The translations under genes and the position numbers were made by a program. Below, piece by piece: positions 27,209-36,568 of a stretch of 53,658 bases of DNA. The notes under the pieces were generated by a model that was not told the origin of the DNA, did not search any database, and saw only the letters and a list, made by a program, of their open reading frames with translations. The first letter of the stretch is position 1. Each line of letters starts with the position of its first letter. The DNA lies in contig JAHFEJ010000012.1 of NCBI GenBank assembly GCA_023248535.1, positions 1-53,658 of the forward strand, read 5' to 3'. Source of the stretch: Nitrospinales bacterium (GTDB lineage: Bacteria > Nitrospinota_A > UBA7883 > JACRGQ01).

Positions 27209-28999
27209 ATGCCGCCATCGATGACCGAAATCATGCATATAAAAATACTCCCCCCGGCTCTGGCCAGCCAGATCGCCGCCGGCGAAGTGGTGGAGCGTCC
27301 CGCCAGCGTCGTCAAGGAATTGGTGGAAAACGCGCTCGATGCGGACGCCGGCAGCATTGAGGTGGAAATCTCGCTGGCGCGCCGCCGTATCCGGGTAAAA
27401 GACGATGGCTACGGCATCGCGCCGGATGAGGTGGAGCTTGCCTTGAGCCGCCACGGCACCAGCAAAGTGGGGGAGACGGCGGACATCTTTGGCATCGGCA
27501 CCTACGGCTTCCGTGGCGAGGCGTTGCCTTCCATCGGCTCGGTCAGCCGCCTGACTCTCACCAGTTTCCGCGCGGGCAATCCCGCGGGAAGGCGCATCGT
27601 GGTGGAAGGGGGGGAGACGCTTAGTGTCAAAGACGCCCCGCCGCTCCAGGGAACCGAAGTACTGGTCGAAAACCTTTTCTACAATACGCCGGCACGGCGG
27701 AAATTTACCCGCTCCGACGCCACCGAGATGAGCCAGATAACGGCCAAGGTTGTGCAGGCGGCCCTCAGCGCCCCGGCGGTGCGGTTCAATTTCATCAAGG
27801 ATGGCAAGCGGGTGCTGGAGCTTCCTCCCGCCGCGGCCCAGTTTGAGCGGGTGCGGCAGATTTTCGGGGCGGAATATGCGCAAAATCTTGTCCCGGTGGC
27901 GCATAAAGAATTCAATATCGCCGTTGACGGCCTGGTGGGAAAGCCGGAATTCACCCGCGCCACCGGCATCGACCAATACTTTTTTATCAATGGCCGGCCG
28001 GTGAAGGACATGCAGATCCGTTCGGCGGTGTTGCGCGCCTTCGAGGATCTGCTGCCGAAGGGGCGCAAGCCGGTGGCATTCCTCAATATCTCGATGCCGC
28101 TTGAGGTGGTCGACGTGAACGTACACCCCACCAAGGCGGAGGTGCGGCTGGCCGACCCCGGCAAAGTGTCGGAGGCGGTGGTACGGGCGATACGCGGCTC
28201 GTTCGGGCGCTCCGCCACGGCACATATGCCGCAAAGCGGGGCGGCGCAGTGGAGCGGCGATTTTTCCTCCCGCGGGGAAAGCCCCCTCCCGGAAGGGGAT
28301 GGCAAATCGGCGTTTGTCCGTACCTTCGAACTGTGGCGTCCGGCGCAACAGCCGGCGGCGCCCGGCGGCCCGGCGGAGGGGACGGGGCAGCTGCAACTGG
28401 AACATGCCCATGGCCGGCTTTCACCGGACGCGGTGGTCATCGGACAGGCATTCGACACATTCCTCCTTTTTGAAGAGGGGGAGAGGATCGTCATTATGGA
28501 TCAACACACCGTTCACGAGCGGGTGCTCTATGAGCGGCTGATGAAACGCTACCTCGATCGCAAAATCGAGCGGCAGGGGGTTTTGGTGCCGGTTACCTTC
28601 TCCGCCGATCCGCAGCTTGCCGGGATTATCCGCGCCCACCTGAAAACTTTCACCGATATGGGGTGGGGGCTGGAGGAATTCGGCGAACGGACGTTTGTGA
28701 TACGCGAAGTGCCGGCCATTTTGGAGGGGAAGGACTTCCCCCCGATCATAACGGAAATGGCCCAGACGCTCGCCCATGGACGGGACGAGGACTACAAAGA
28801 CGTAATGGCTGATTGCGTATCGCGCCTGGCCTGCCGCGCGGCAGTGAAAGCGGGGGATGCGCTTAACCGGGGGGAAATAGGCGAACTGGCGAAAGAATTG
28901 GCCAAAACCGCGCTGCCATACACCTGTCCACACGGAAGGCCGATCGCCTTTTCCCTTTCGCGCAACGAGCTTTGGCGCTTTTTCAACCGCGGGCGGTAA
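27209..28999 (+). CDS. mutL: DNA mismatch repair protein MutL
   Basis: This 596-residue protein has a GHKL ATPase N terminus: ELVENALDADA, DDGYGI and YGFRGEALPSIGSVS. The C-terminal domain has DQHTVHERVLYE, which fits the endonuclease motif DQHA(x)2E(x)4E, plus ACR and CPHGRP motifs. It is therefore an endonuclease-type MutL that nicks the daughter strand after MutS recognition. A Gly/Pro/Ala-rich linker (about 320-385) joins the halves. Start ATG 27209 has AAAGGGGG immediately upstream. No mutS gene is nearby. Confidence 0.95.
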   Translation: MPPSMTEIMHIKILPPALASQIAAGEVVERPASVVKELVENALDADAGSIEVEISLARRRIRVKDDGYGIAPDEVELALSRHGTSKVGETADIFGIGTYGFRGEALPSIGSVSRLTLTSFRAGNPAGRRIVVEGGETLSVKDAPPLQGTEVLVENLFYNTPARRKFTRSDATEMSQITAKVVQAALSAPAVRFNFIKDGKRVLELPPAAAQFERVRQIFGAEYAQNLVPVAHKEFNIAVDGLVGKPEFTRATGIDQYFFINGRPVKDMQIRSAVLRAFEDLLPKGRKPVAFLNISMPLEVVDVNVHPTKAEVRLADPGKVSEAVVRAIRGSFGRSATAHMPQSGAAQWSGDFSSRGESPLPEGDGKSAFVRTFELWRPAQQPAAPGGPAEGTGQLQLEHAHGRLSPDAVVIGQAFDTFLLFEEGERIVIMDQHTVHERVLYERLMKRYLDRKIERQGVLVPVTFSADPQLAGIIRAHLKTFTDMGWGLEEFGERTFVIREVPAILEGKDFPPIITEMAQTLAHGRDEDYKDVMADCVSRLACRAAVKAGDALNRGEIGELAKELAKTALPYTCPHGRPIAFSLSRNELWRFFNRGR

Positions 29000-29100
29000 T
29001 TCGAGTCTTTGCTTTCAAAGCCGAAATCCCAAAATTTTTCGCCAATTTTTCGCCAGCGCGTTTTTTAGCGAATTTTGCGTCATTTCAATCAAAAATCGGG

Positions 29101-29106
29101 TAAAAT
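29101..29106 (+). promoter_or_regulatory. Putative -10 hexamer upstream of efp
   Basis: TAAAAT at 29101-29106 lies in an AT-rich 150-bp gap that also has two tandem AATTTTTCGCC copies (about 29034-29053). A TTGCGT lies about 20 bp upstream. An AAAGGAG Shine-Dalgarno follows at 29134-29140. Confidence 0.35.
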
Positions 29107-29149
29107 GTGCCCTCGTATTTGATTTTTGCTTAAAAAGGAGTTGGAAAAA

Positions 29150-29704
29150 ATGGAAATTACCGCCTTGCGGTCAGGAATGAAAGTGGAGCTTGCGGGTAAA
29201 CTTTATGTTGTGGTCAGCGCGCAACATGTAAGCCCGGGCAATAAACGGGCGTTTGTCCGAGCGCGCATAAAAGACCTCAAAACCGGACAACTGCTGGAGC
29301 AGACAGTACGGGAAGGGAACGAATTCCGCGTGCCCGATTTTGAAGAACGCGAAATGCAATACCTGTATAAGGATGCGCAAGGGTACCATTTCATGGACAA
29401 CGAAAGCTACGAACAGACGTTTCTCACCGACGGGCAGGTGGGGGACAGCTGGAAATGGATGCAGGAAAACACCATGGCGAAGATCCTGTACCACAACGGG
29501 ATCATCATCAGCCTCGAAATGCCGCTCTTCGCGGAACTGGTAGTGACGGAGACCGATCCGGGCTTCAAAGGGGATACCGCCAGCACCGCTACCAAAGCGG
29601 CGAAACTGTCAACGGGGGCAAGCATTCAGGTGCCGCTTTTCATCAACGTCGGGGACAAGCTGAAAATAGATACGCGAACCGGGGAATACCTTTCGCGGGT
29701 ATGA
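29150..29704 (+). CDS. efp: Translation elongation factor P
   Basis: This 184-residue factor relieves ribosome stalling at polyproline. The three-domain layout is intact, with a normal KOW-like domain I and OB-fold C-terminal domains. The domain I loop that contacts the P-site tRNA reads SPGNKRAF, aligned without gaps to KPGKGQAF of E. coli: Asn31 sits where the modified lysine (K34 in E. coli) would be and Lys32 follows. Start ATG at 29150 has AAAGGAG 9 nt upstream; a frame from 29126 reads through that Shine-Dalgarno. It heads an efp-accB-accC cluster, a common arrangement. Confidence 0.95.
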   Translation: MEITALRSGMKVELAGKLYVVVSAQHVSPGNKRAFVRARIKDLKTGQLLEQTVREGNEFRVPDFEEREMQYLYKDAQGYHFMDNESYEQTFLTDGQVGDSWKWMQENTMAKILYHNGIIISLEMPLFAELVVTETDPGFKGDTASTATKAAKLSTGASIQVPLFINVGDKLKIDTRTGEYLSRV

Positions 29705-29765
29705 GGGGACGGCCGGTTGGCAACCGGCCAAAGTAACGGCTGATACGCCCATATAGGGGGAATAC

Positions 29766-30257
<492 letters not shown>

Positions 30258-30289
30258 CAGGCCCTTCCGCGCTTTAGAAAGGACCTGAC

Positions 30290-31651
30290 ATGTTCAAAAA
30301 AATACTTATCGCCAACCGCGGCGAGATCGCGGTGCGCATCATACGGGCATGCAAGGAGATGGGTATCCGCACCGTGGCGGCCCATTCCACCGCCGACACC
30401 GAATCGCTCGCAGTCCGCTTCGCCGACCAAAGCGTCTGCATCGGCCCGCCGGAGGCCACCAAAAGCTACCTCCGGATACCGTCGCTCATCTCCGCCGCGG
30501 AAGTGACGAGCTGCGACGCCATACACCCCGGTTACGGGTTCCTGTCGGAAAACGCCGGCTTCGCCGAGGTCTGCGGCGAATGCAACATCACTTTCATCGG
30601 GCCATCGCCCGACGCGATACGCCAGATGGGGCATAAGAGCGTGGCCAAAGACACCGCAAAAGCGGCCGGAGTACCCACGGTGCCGGGGAGCGACGGCCCG
30701 TTAACCTCCGAAGACCAGGCCATCGAGACCGCCAAACAGATCGGCTACCCGGTCATGCTGAAGGCGGCGGCGGGCGGCGGCGGGCGCGGCATGCGCATCG
30801 TCCGCGAAGAAAGCGAAATCGTGAGCCAGCTCAGGCTGGTGCAGGCCGAGGCGGGCGCCGCATTCGGCGACAACACCATTTACATGGAAAAGTACGTGCT
30901 GAACCCCCGCCACGTGGAAGTGCAAATCATCGGCGACAAGCACGGCAACGTGGTGCATCTGTTCGAACGGGACTGCTCCATCCAGCGCCGCCACCAGAAG
31001 CTCATCGAAGAGGCTCCGTCTCCCGCGCTGGACGCCAAACTGCGCCACAAAATGACCGATGCCGCCATCAAGCTGGCGAAGCATATCAACTACTTCACCA
31101 CCGGAACGCTGGAATTCCTCCTGGACGAACGCGGCCACTTCTATTTCATGGAGATGAACACCCGCATCCAGGTGGAACACCCGGTCACCGAGTTCATCAC
31201 CGGCATCGACCTCATCAAGGAACAGATCAACGTGGCGGCGGGAAAGCCGCTGTCGTTCAAGCAGGAAGACATCAAGATGTCCGGCCATTCCATCGAGTGC
31301 CGCGTGAACGCCGAGGACCCGGACAAATTCCTCCCCTCGGTCGGCACCATCAAGGAACTCTATATGCCGGGCGGTCCCGGCGTGCGGGTGGACAGCGCCA
31401 TATATCAGGGCTACAAAATCCCCCCCTACTACGACAGCATGATCGGCAAGGTGATCGTTCACGCCAACACGCGCGACGAAGCGATACACCGGATGATGCG
31501 GGCGCTGGGGGAAATACATATCGCCGGAGTGAAAACCACCGTGCCGCTGCTGCACAAGATCATGCATAGCGCCGAATTCAAGAGCGGCAAGGTGAGCACC
31601 AGCTTCCTCGAAAATTTCCTGAAGAACCAGACGCCGGGCGGCGCGGGCTGA
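30290..31651 (+). CDS. accC: Acetyl-CoA carboxylase biotin carboxylase subunit
   Basis: This 453-residue ATP-grasp enzyme carboxylates biotin on AccB with bicarbonate and ATP. Motifs are intact: [19 protein letters not shown] at the N terminus, the glycine-rich lid [11 protein letters not shown] (about 159-169), the catalytic [14 protein letters not shown] (about 287-300) and [12 protein letters not shown]. Length is typical. GAAAGGA lies about 8 nt before the ATG. Confidence 0.98.
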   Translation: MFKKILIANRGEIAVRIIRACKEMGIRTVAAHSTADTESLAVRFADQSVCIGPPEATKSYLRIPSLISAAEVTSCDAIHPGYGFLSENAGFAEVCGECNITFIGPSPDAIRQMGHKSVAKDTAKAAGVPTVPGSDGPLTSEDQAIETAKQIGYPVMLKAAAGGGGRGMRIVREESEIVSQLRLVQAEAGAAFGDNTIYMEKYVLNPRHVEVQIIGDKHGNVVHLFERDCSIQRRHQKLIEEAPSPALDAKLRHKMTDAAIKLAKHINYFTTGTLEFLLDERGHFYFMEMNTRIQVEHPVTEFITGIDLIKEQINVAAGKPLSFKQEDIKMSGHSIECRVNAEDPDKFLPSVGTIKELYMPGGPGVRVDSAIYQGYKIPPYYDSMIGKVIVHANTRDEAIHRMMRALGEIHIAGVKTTVPLLHKIMHSAEFKSGKVSTSFLENFLKNQTPGGAG

Positions 31652-31654
31652 CGC

Positions 31655-31682
31655 TCCCTTTTCCTCAAATAAGGGGAAGGGA
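31655..31682 (+). terminator. Possible hairpin after accC
   Basis: TCCCTTTTCCT and AGGGGAAGGGA can pair over 11 bp (two G-U pairs) around a 6-nt loop, 4 bp after the accC stop. There is no U-tract, so intrinsic termination is uncertain; it could instead stabilise the mRNA 3' end. Confidence 0.35.
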
Positions 31683-31800
31683 CGTTTGGCGCCGGATACG
31701 GGATGTATTCTTGAGCCGTGCGCGCATTTCATGTTCTAATAGCGTATCCTGCGCCGGAACGTGAACGGCGCGGGTTAACCATTTATTGCAGGAGCCGCCT

Positions 31801-34011
31801 TTGATCCCTTTGCGTGACGCGCTGGACCGCGCCCTCAGGTCGGTCAGGCTGCAAAACATTTCCACCCTCGCCAAAATCAGCGCGGCTTGGCCCGCTATCG
31901 TGGGCAAGCAGCTCGCGGCGGTCTGCACTCCGGCTTATATCGCCAAAAACACGCTGGTGATCCATGTTTACGACCGGGCGTTCCTCGCGCCGCTGGATTA
32001 CGCCCGCCTGCAAGTACTGGAAAAAACGCGCAACATCATTGGAGAAACCACAAACGTGCAAAGCGTAACCGTGAAATTTGCCGAGCGGCCGGTGCTGCCG
32101 TTTCCCGTTGCCGGGAAGCAGGCGGCTGCCGCCCCCCTCGCGCCAGCCGACGAACAGAAGATAGACGCGGCCGTGGCGGATGCCGCCGGGCCGGATTTGC
32201 AAGGATCGCTCAGGGCGCTTTTCCGCGCAGGCGCCAGCAGCGGTAGAAAATGCGCGCTCATAACCGCCATTTGCCTTATGCCGATGCTGGGCGCGTGCGT
32301 ATCGGCCGGGAAGCCATCGCACAAGCCGCTTTCCCCGTCGGCGGCCTCCGCCAAAGGGGAAAAACCCCCGCCTTCCCCCGGCGATGCCGCGTTAAAAGCC
32401 GGGATTGAACAGGAGGGGTATGCCCACTATCTCGCCGCCCAGATAATGATAAGCCAAAACAAACTCCCCGAGGCGCTGGAGGAACTGCGTAAAGCGGTGA
32501 AAGCGGATCCCAACGCGTTGCCGGTTTATCTGGACATGAGCCGCGTCTCGCTGGCGATGGGGAAATTCCGCGATGCGATAGATGCGGCCCAGGAAGGGCT
32601 TGTCATCAATCCCAACTATGCGCCGCTCAACGCGCTGTTGGGAAGCATCTACCACAGCTCCAAAAACTACGCGCAGGCGGAGAAATATTTCAAAAAAACG
32701 CTTGAGCTGGATCCCGCGCGAGCCGACATCAGGCTGAACCTCGCGGTGAACTACCTGGAAATGAAGCGGTACGATGACGCCGAACGGGAATTGCTTAAGG
32801 GGTTGAAGGAAGACCCCCAGTCGCAGTCGTTCATCTTCTACCTCGCGCGGGTCTATGTGGAGATGAAACAGTACGTCAAGGCGGAGGAATTCCTTACCAC
32901 CCTTATTCGGGAATACCCCAGCTTCACCAAAGCCTATGAAACTCTCGGCTGGGTCTACCTGGCCCAGGAAAAGTACGATTTGGCCATTGATACCTATAAA
33001 AAATACCTGGAAGGGGATCCGGGAAACGAAACGGTGCAGCAGCGCCTTGCCAATGCCTACCTGATGAAAAAAGATTACGGCCAAGCCCTTGACGTGTACA
33101 AGGAAATCGAAAAAATCGACCCCGGCACCATCGACCTTGCGCTCAAAATGGGGTTGCTCTACTTCCAGCGCGGCGAATGGAAAGAGGCGCTGGAAAAATT
33201 CCAGCTGGTAAAACTGAAAGACCCCGCCAACGAAACGGCGCCGTATTACATCGCCCGGATTTACGAGGAAATGGGCATGTTCAATGAATCGCTGGAGGTG
33301 TGGGGAGAGCAGGTAAAAAAAATGGGGGATACCGAAGCCGCCGAGGTGTTTGTCCACATGGGGAGCATTTACGAAAAAATGGGCCGGTTGGACGATACAC
33401 GGGCGATGCTGGAAAAAGCGCTGTCGAAAAAAAAGGACGACCCCGATATTCATTATCTGATGGGGGTGATACTGGTAAAGAAGGAGGACTATGCCGCGGC
33501 CGTTAAAAGCATAAGCCGGGCAATAGAATTGGCTCCCACGCGCGCCGAATTGGTCTTCTACCTCGGGGCCACCTACGAAAAAATGAAGGAGTACGCCAAA
33601 TGCGAGGCCGCCATGCGCAAAGCCCTGGAATTAAATCCCGGCCATGCCGACGCAATGAACTATATCGCCTACCTCTACGCGGTGCAAAACCGCAATCTGG
33701 ACGAGGCGTTGCAACTCATCCACCGCGCGCTTGAGGCGGAAGGAAGTAACGGGTATTACCTCGATACGCTTTCGTGGATATATTACCGCCAGGGGAAAAT
33801 GGAGCTTGCCCTTGCCACTATCAAAAAAGCCATCGCCAACACCAAAGAAAAGGACGCCACCGTTTATGAACACCTGGGGGATATTCATCTTTCCCTCGGT
33901 AATTATGACGAAGCAACCGCCGCCTTCTCCATTTCGGTTGAGGTGAAAAACGACCCCGCCGTAAAGTTAAAACTGGACAACGCGAAAGCCAGGTTAAAGG
34001 GGATAAAATAG
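31801..34011 (+). CDS. DUF721 (DciA-like) domain fused in frame to TPR lipoprotein
   Basis: This 736-residue open frame starts at TTG 31801 with GCAGGAG 6 nt upstream. Residues 1 to about 105 match DUF721/DciA (RDALDRALRS...ISAAWPAIVGKQLA), a domain tied to replicative helicase loading. After an Ala-rich linker, a charged-then-hydrophobic stretch ends in MLGAC (Cys about 167), which looks exactly like a lipoprotein signal with a lipobox. The remaining about 550 residues are some 14 TPR repeats, a large Gram-negative outer-membrane-type TPR lipoprotein. No stop separates the parts. Either this is a true fusion, or the TPR lipoprotein starts internally (an in-frame TTG at 32198 would suit). A LolB-like lipoprotein gene follows after 17 bp. 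Confidence 0.75.
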   Translation: MIPLRDALDRALRSVRLQNISTLAKISAAWPAIVGKQLAAVCTPAYIAKNTLVIHVYDRAFLAPLDYARLQVLEKTRNIIGETTNVQSVTVKFAERPVLPFPVAGKQAAAAPLAPADEQKIDAAVADAAGPDLQGSLRALFRAGASSGRKCALITAICLMPMLGACVSAGKPSHKPLSPSAASAKGEKPPPSPGDAALKAGIEQEGYAHYLAAQIMISQNKLPEALEELRKAVKADPNALPVYLDMSRVSLAMGKFRDAIDAAQEGLVINPNYAPLNALLGSIYHSSKNYAQAEKYFKKTLELDPARADIRLNLAVNYLEMKRYDDAERELLKGLKEDPQSQSFIFYLARVYVEMKQYVKAEEFLTTLIREYPSFTKAYETLGWVYLAQEKYDLAIDTYKKYLEGDPGNETVQQRLANAYLMKKDYGQALDVYKEIEKIDPGTIDLALKMGLLYFQRGEWKEALEKFQLVKLKDPANETAPYYIARIYEEMGMFNESLEVWGEQVKKMGDTEAAEVFVHMGSIYEKMGRLDDTRAMLEKALSKKKDDPDIHYLMGVILVKKEDYAAAVKSISRAIELAPTRAELVFYLGATYEKMKEYAKCEAAMRKALELNPGHADAMNYIAYLYAVQNRNLDEALQLIHRALEAEGSNGYYLDTLSWIYYRQGKMELALATIKKAIANTKEKDATVYEHLGDIHLSLGNYDEATAAFSISVEVKNDPAVKLKLDNAKARLKGIK

Positions 34012-34028
34012 CGCGCGCTGGTTATGGC

Positions 34029-34718
34029 ATGAAAAAATCAGCCGCGCTTTTGCCGCTTCTGCTCCTCTCGTGCGCCGCCGTTACTCCTTCCGCCACACCT
34101 CCCGCCGCGCGGGATCTCGCCCCCCTGTTCTCCCAAAACCATTGCGCGCCCCATGCACTAATGACCGGCCGCGCCACAATCACCCTTGGCGGGGACAAGC
34201 TGGCCACCCAAGCCGCGCTTCTAATTTCACGCCCGGCGCGGCTGCGCCTGACGTTGGCCGATACGCTGGGAAGCACCTGGTTCCTCGCCACCGCCGATGA
34301 AGAGAACCTTTTTTACGCGGCCCCCACCCAAGGGACAAGCGAAATGCTCCCCCGCCAAGGCGGTTCGCCAATACGGCTTGGAGGGGAACGATATTGGGCC
34401 GAGGATTTTATCGGCAATCTCCCCCCCTGCCTGGACTCCGCCCTGTTACGCGATGGAAGTGTCCGTTATTCAAATGGGGCATTGGTGCATGAACAGGGGG
34501 GGGTGCGGCGGCGCTGGGAATTTTATCCCGATGGGCGGATAAAAAACCTTTCGCTGCTCCGCCCGGCGGCGCCCCCCGCACGGTTCGAGTTCACATACGC
34601 CGGGGAAGGGATGGCATTCAACGTGACTATTAACCACGCCGCGGAATTTCATTTTACCCGCGTGACGGAGGTGGATCCGCCGCCGGATTCGGCGTTCCGG
34701 CCGCCGGAAACAAAGTAG
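34029..34718 (+). CDS. LolB/DUF4292-like outer-membrane lipoprotein
   Basis: This 229-residue protein has a lipoprotein signal (residues 1-15, LLLSC, lipidated Cys15). The mature chain alternates short beta strands and ends with FRPP, as in LolA/LolB-type folds that bind lipid acyl chains. Pairing with the TPR lipoprotein gene 17 bp upstream recurs in related lineages by my recollection. A lipoprotein-sorting or LPS-related role is likely but not proven; DUF4292 is the closest label. Confidence 0.65.
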   Translation: MKKSAALLPLLLLSCAAVTPSATPPAARDLAPLFSQNHCAPHALMTGRATITLGGDKLATQAALLISRPARLRLTLADTLGSTWFLATADEENLFYAAPTQGTSEMLPRQGGSPIRLGGERYWAEDFIGNLPPCLDSALLRDGSVRYSNGALVHEQGGVRRRWEFYPDGRIKNLSLLRPAAPPARFEFTYAGEGMAFNVTINHAAEFHFTRVTEVDPPPDSAFRPPETK

Positions 34719-34724
34719 GCGTGC

Positions 34725-34752
34725 TTGAATTCAATCCATTTTGCCCTATAAT
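34725..34752 (+). promoter_or_regulatory. Strong sigma-70 promoter for the response regulator
   Basis: TTGAAT (34725-34730) is followed after 16 bp by a perfect TATAAT (34747-34752). Transcription would begin about 7 nt later, at or next to the ATG at 34760, predicting a leaderless mRNA. An in-frame ATG at 34751 overlaps the -10 and is unlikely to be used. Confidence 0.6.
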
Positions 34753-34759
34753 GAACCGC

Positions 34760-35167
34760 ATGCCGCAAAACATTAAACTTTCGAAAAATGCCCGCCCGGT
34801 TCTTGTTGTCGACGATGAATATTACGTCACACGGGGTATTTCGTACCTGCTGCAGGACGAAGGGTTGTCTTGCATAACCAAAAACGATTCCGATGGCGTG
34901 ATCGAACTGGTCGCCAAAGAACGGCCCCAGGTGATCGTGCTGGACATTAACATCCCGAAAGTCGATGGTTTTCAGGTACTCAAAGAGGTCCGCCAACGTA
35001 AGGATTTCGATGATGTGGTTATCATGATCCTCACCGCGCGCGGCCACGAGGAGGACATTCAGGCCGGGCTTGCCCTGGGAGCGAATGAATATATCCTGAA
35101 ACCGTTCAATCCGCTGGAACTGCGCGACAAAATAAAAGCGGTCTACGCGGCAAAACAGGGCCACTGA
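34760..35167 (+). CDS. Single-domain response regulator (CheY-like)
   Basis: This 135-residue receiver has the acidic pair DD, a phospho-acceptor Asp in VLDINIPKVDG, the Thr in LTARG and the Lys in LKPFNP. No output domain follows, so it acts by binding a partner. I chose the ATG at 34760 because the strong promoter just upstream would place the transcript start there; a GTG at 34721 would read through the promoter. It ends 18 bp from the convergent diguanylate cyclase gene. No kinase gene is adjacent. Confidence 0.85.
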   Translation: MPQNIKLSKNARPVLVVDDEYYVTRGISYLLQDEGLSCITKNDSDGVIELVAKERPQVIVLDINIPKVDGFQVLKEVRQRKDFDDVVIMILTARGHEEDIQAGLALGANEYILKPFNPLELRDKIKAVYAAKQGH

Positions 35168-35185
35168 ACCGCGCCCGGTTCACCG

Positions 35186-36568
35186 CTATTTTTTCTGGTA
35201 GACCGTGACGCGGTTGCGCCCGCCGGATTTTGACTGATAGAGCGCCTGATCGGCCAGTTCGATGATATCCGCCACGCTATCGGCGGCAATGCAATCGTCA
35301 GGATACGATGCCACCCCGATACTGACGGTAAGCCTCTTCAACGGTTGGGATTCCGCGCCCGGAAAGTTGAGTTCTTCAACCGCTTCGCGCATGCGTTCGG
35401 CAAGCGCAGCCGCCTGGGCTTTGCTGGTCTTTGGCAGAATGACGGCGAACTCTTCGCCGCCGTACCGGGCGACGACATCGGTTTCACGCATCGCCGTCCG
35501 CATGATCCTTGCGATTTCGATCAGCACCTCGTTCCCCTTCAGGTGGCCATGTTTATCGTTGAATTTCTTGAAATGATCCACATCGATCATGCAAAGCCCA
35601 AGCTGTTCTCCATGCCGTTCGGCGCGTTTAAGCTCCGTCAAAAGCGACCGCGCGAAATAGCGGTGGTTGTATACCTTCGTCAGTTCGTCCGTTACGGCCA
35701 TCTCCTCCGCCCGTTCCAACATCAGCACTTTTTCCACCGCGCTGGCCGCAAGGGCGCCCAACAGCCCCATCAGGTTCAGTTCGCGGTCGGCAAACCTGCG
35801 CGGGCGGAAATCGTCAACGTACAGGATGCCGACGATTCTCCCCTCGGCCCTTAGCGGCACGGCCACCAGCGAGCGGAATCCCTGATCCTTGAGGTGCGAC
35901 GTATCGAACTTGGGATTATTGTCCAGCTCTTCGATAACGGTCGGCTGGTTGTTCGAAAGAATGTGGGCGGTCAGCCCGCCGGGCCGCACCGTCCAAACGT
36001 GAAGGGGGGGCTTTTCACCGCGAAAGCCCCGTAACGCCGCCATCCGCATCTCCCCCCTCTCTTCGTCGAAGAGGGCGGCGGAGCCGGCCGCCATTTCCAA
36101 CAGGCTCATCGCGGCCTCGACAATAAGTTGGAGGGCATGTTCCGATTTTTCCGCGTTCGCCAGCAAAATACTGATGTCGTAAAGCAACATTTGCTCTTCG
36201 AGCGTCCGCTTGGCGGCCCGTTCCCGCGCTTCACGCTCTTCCACCATGCGCCAGAGCAGATTGGCGGTCATTCCTTTCACCACTTCGGTTTCGGGGCGGT
36301 GGAGGTCTTTTAGAAAATCCTCCACCTCCGGATTGCCGGTGGCGTCCACAACAATATCGATGCGGGGGAGTTTGAAAAGTTCCTTAAAGTCGGGGGTGGT
36401 GGCAATACCGATCTGCCGGGCCCATTTGATTCCGGGTGAAGACTGGTTGCGGCTTGAGACGCCCACGATTTCTATGTCGGGGTCTTCGGCGAACATCTTG
36501 GCCAGCGGCAGCCCCCCTTTACCCATCCCGATGATGGCGACTTTAAAGCGGCCCGCCGGTTCCCTCAT
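35186..36568 (-). CDS. Rossmann-GAF-GGDEF diguanylate cyclase
   Basis: This 460-residue cytoplasmic protein has an unusual order. Residues 8 to about 105 form a dehydrogenase-type nucleotide-binding Rossmann fold (IIGMGKGG, GxGxxG at 14-19; then VSSR at beta 2 and VVDATGNPEV). A coiled coil (about 106-128) leads to a GAF domain (about 130-285), then a GGDEF domain (about 290-460). The active site is GGEEF (370-374) and the inhibitory I-site is RETD (361-364), so it should make c-di-GMP with product inhibition. The Rossmann part may sense NAD(P)(H) or another nucleotide. Its start overlaps the stop of the diheme cytochrome gene (ATGA). Confidence 0.88.
   Translation of the reverse strand: MREPAGRFKVAIIGMGKGGLPLAKMFAEDPDIEIVGVSSRNQSSPGIKWARQIGIATTPDFKELFKLPRIDIVVDATGNPEVEDFLKDLHRPETEVVKGMTANLLWRMVEEREARERAAKRTLEEQMLLYDISILLANAEKSEHALQLIVEAAMSLLEMAAGSAALFDEERGEMRMAALRGFRGEKPPLHVWTVRPGGLTAHILSNNQPTVIEELDNNPKFDTSHLKDQGFRSLVAVPLRAEGRIVGILYVDDFRPRRFADRELNLMGLLGALAASAVEKVLMLERAEEMAVTDELTKVYNHRYFARSLLTELKRAERHGEQLGLCMIDVDHFKKFNDKHGHLKGNEVLIEIARIMRTAMRETDVVARYGGEEFAVILPKTSKAQAAALAERMREAVEELNFPGAESQPLKRLTVSIGVASYPDDCIAADSVADIIELADQALYQSKSGGRNRVTVYQKK

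Noticed and set aside
27134-28411. Long N-terminal extension of the Hda-like gene
   Set aside because: The upstream part is the antisense of mutL and has no family resemblance; the ATG at 27133 begins the conserved protein.
32180-32300. Simple frameshift explaining the DUF721-TPR junction
   Set aside because: The alternative frame starting at ATG 32249 gives no signal peptide, while the present frame gives a clean lipobox, so no frameshift is needed to read the lipoprotein.
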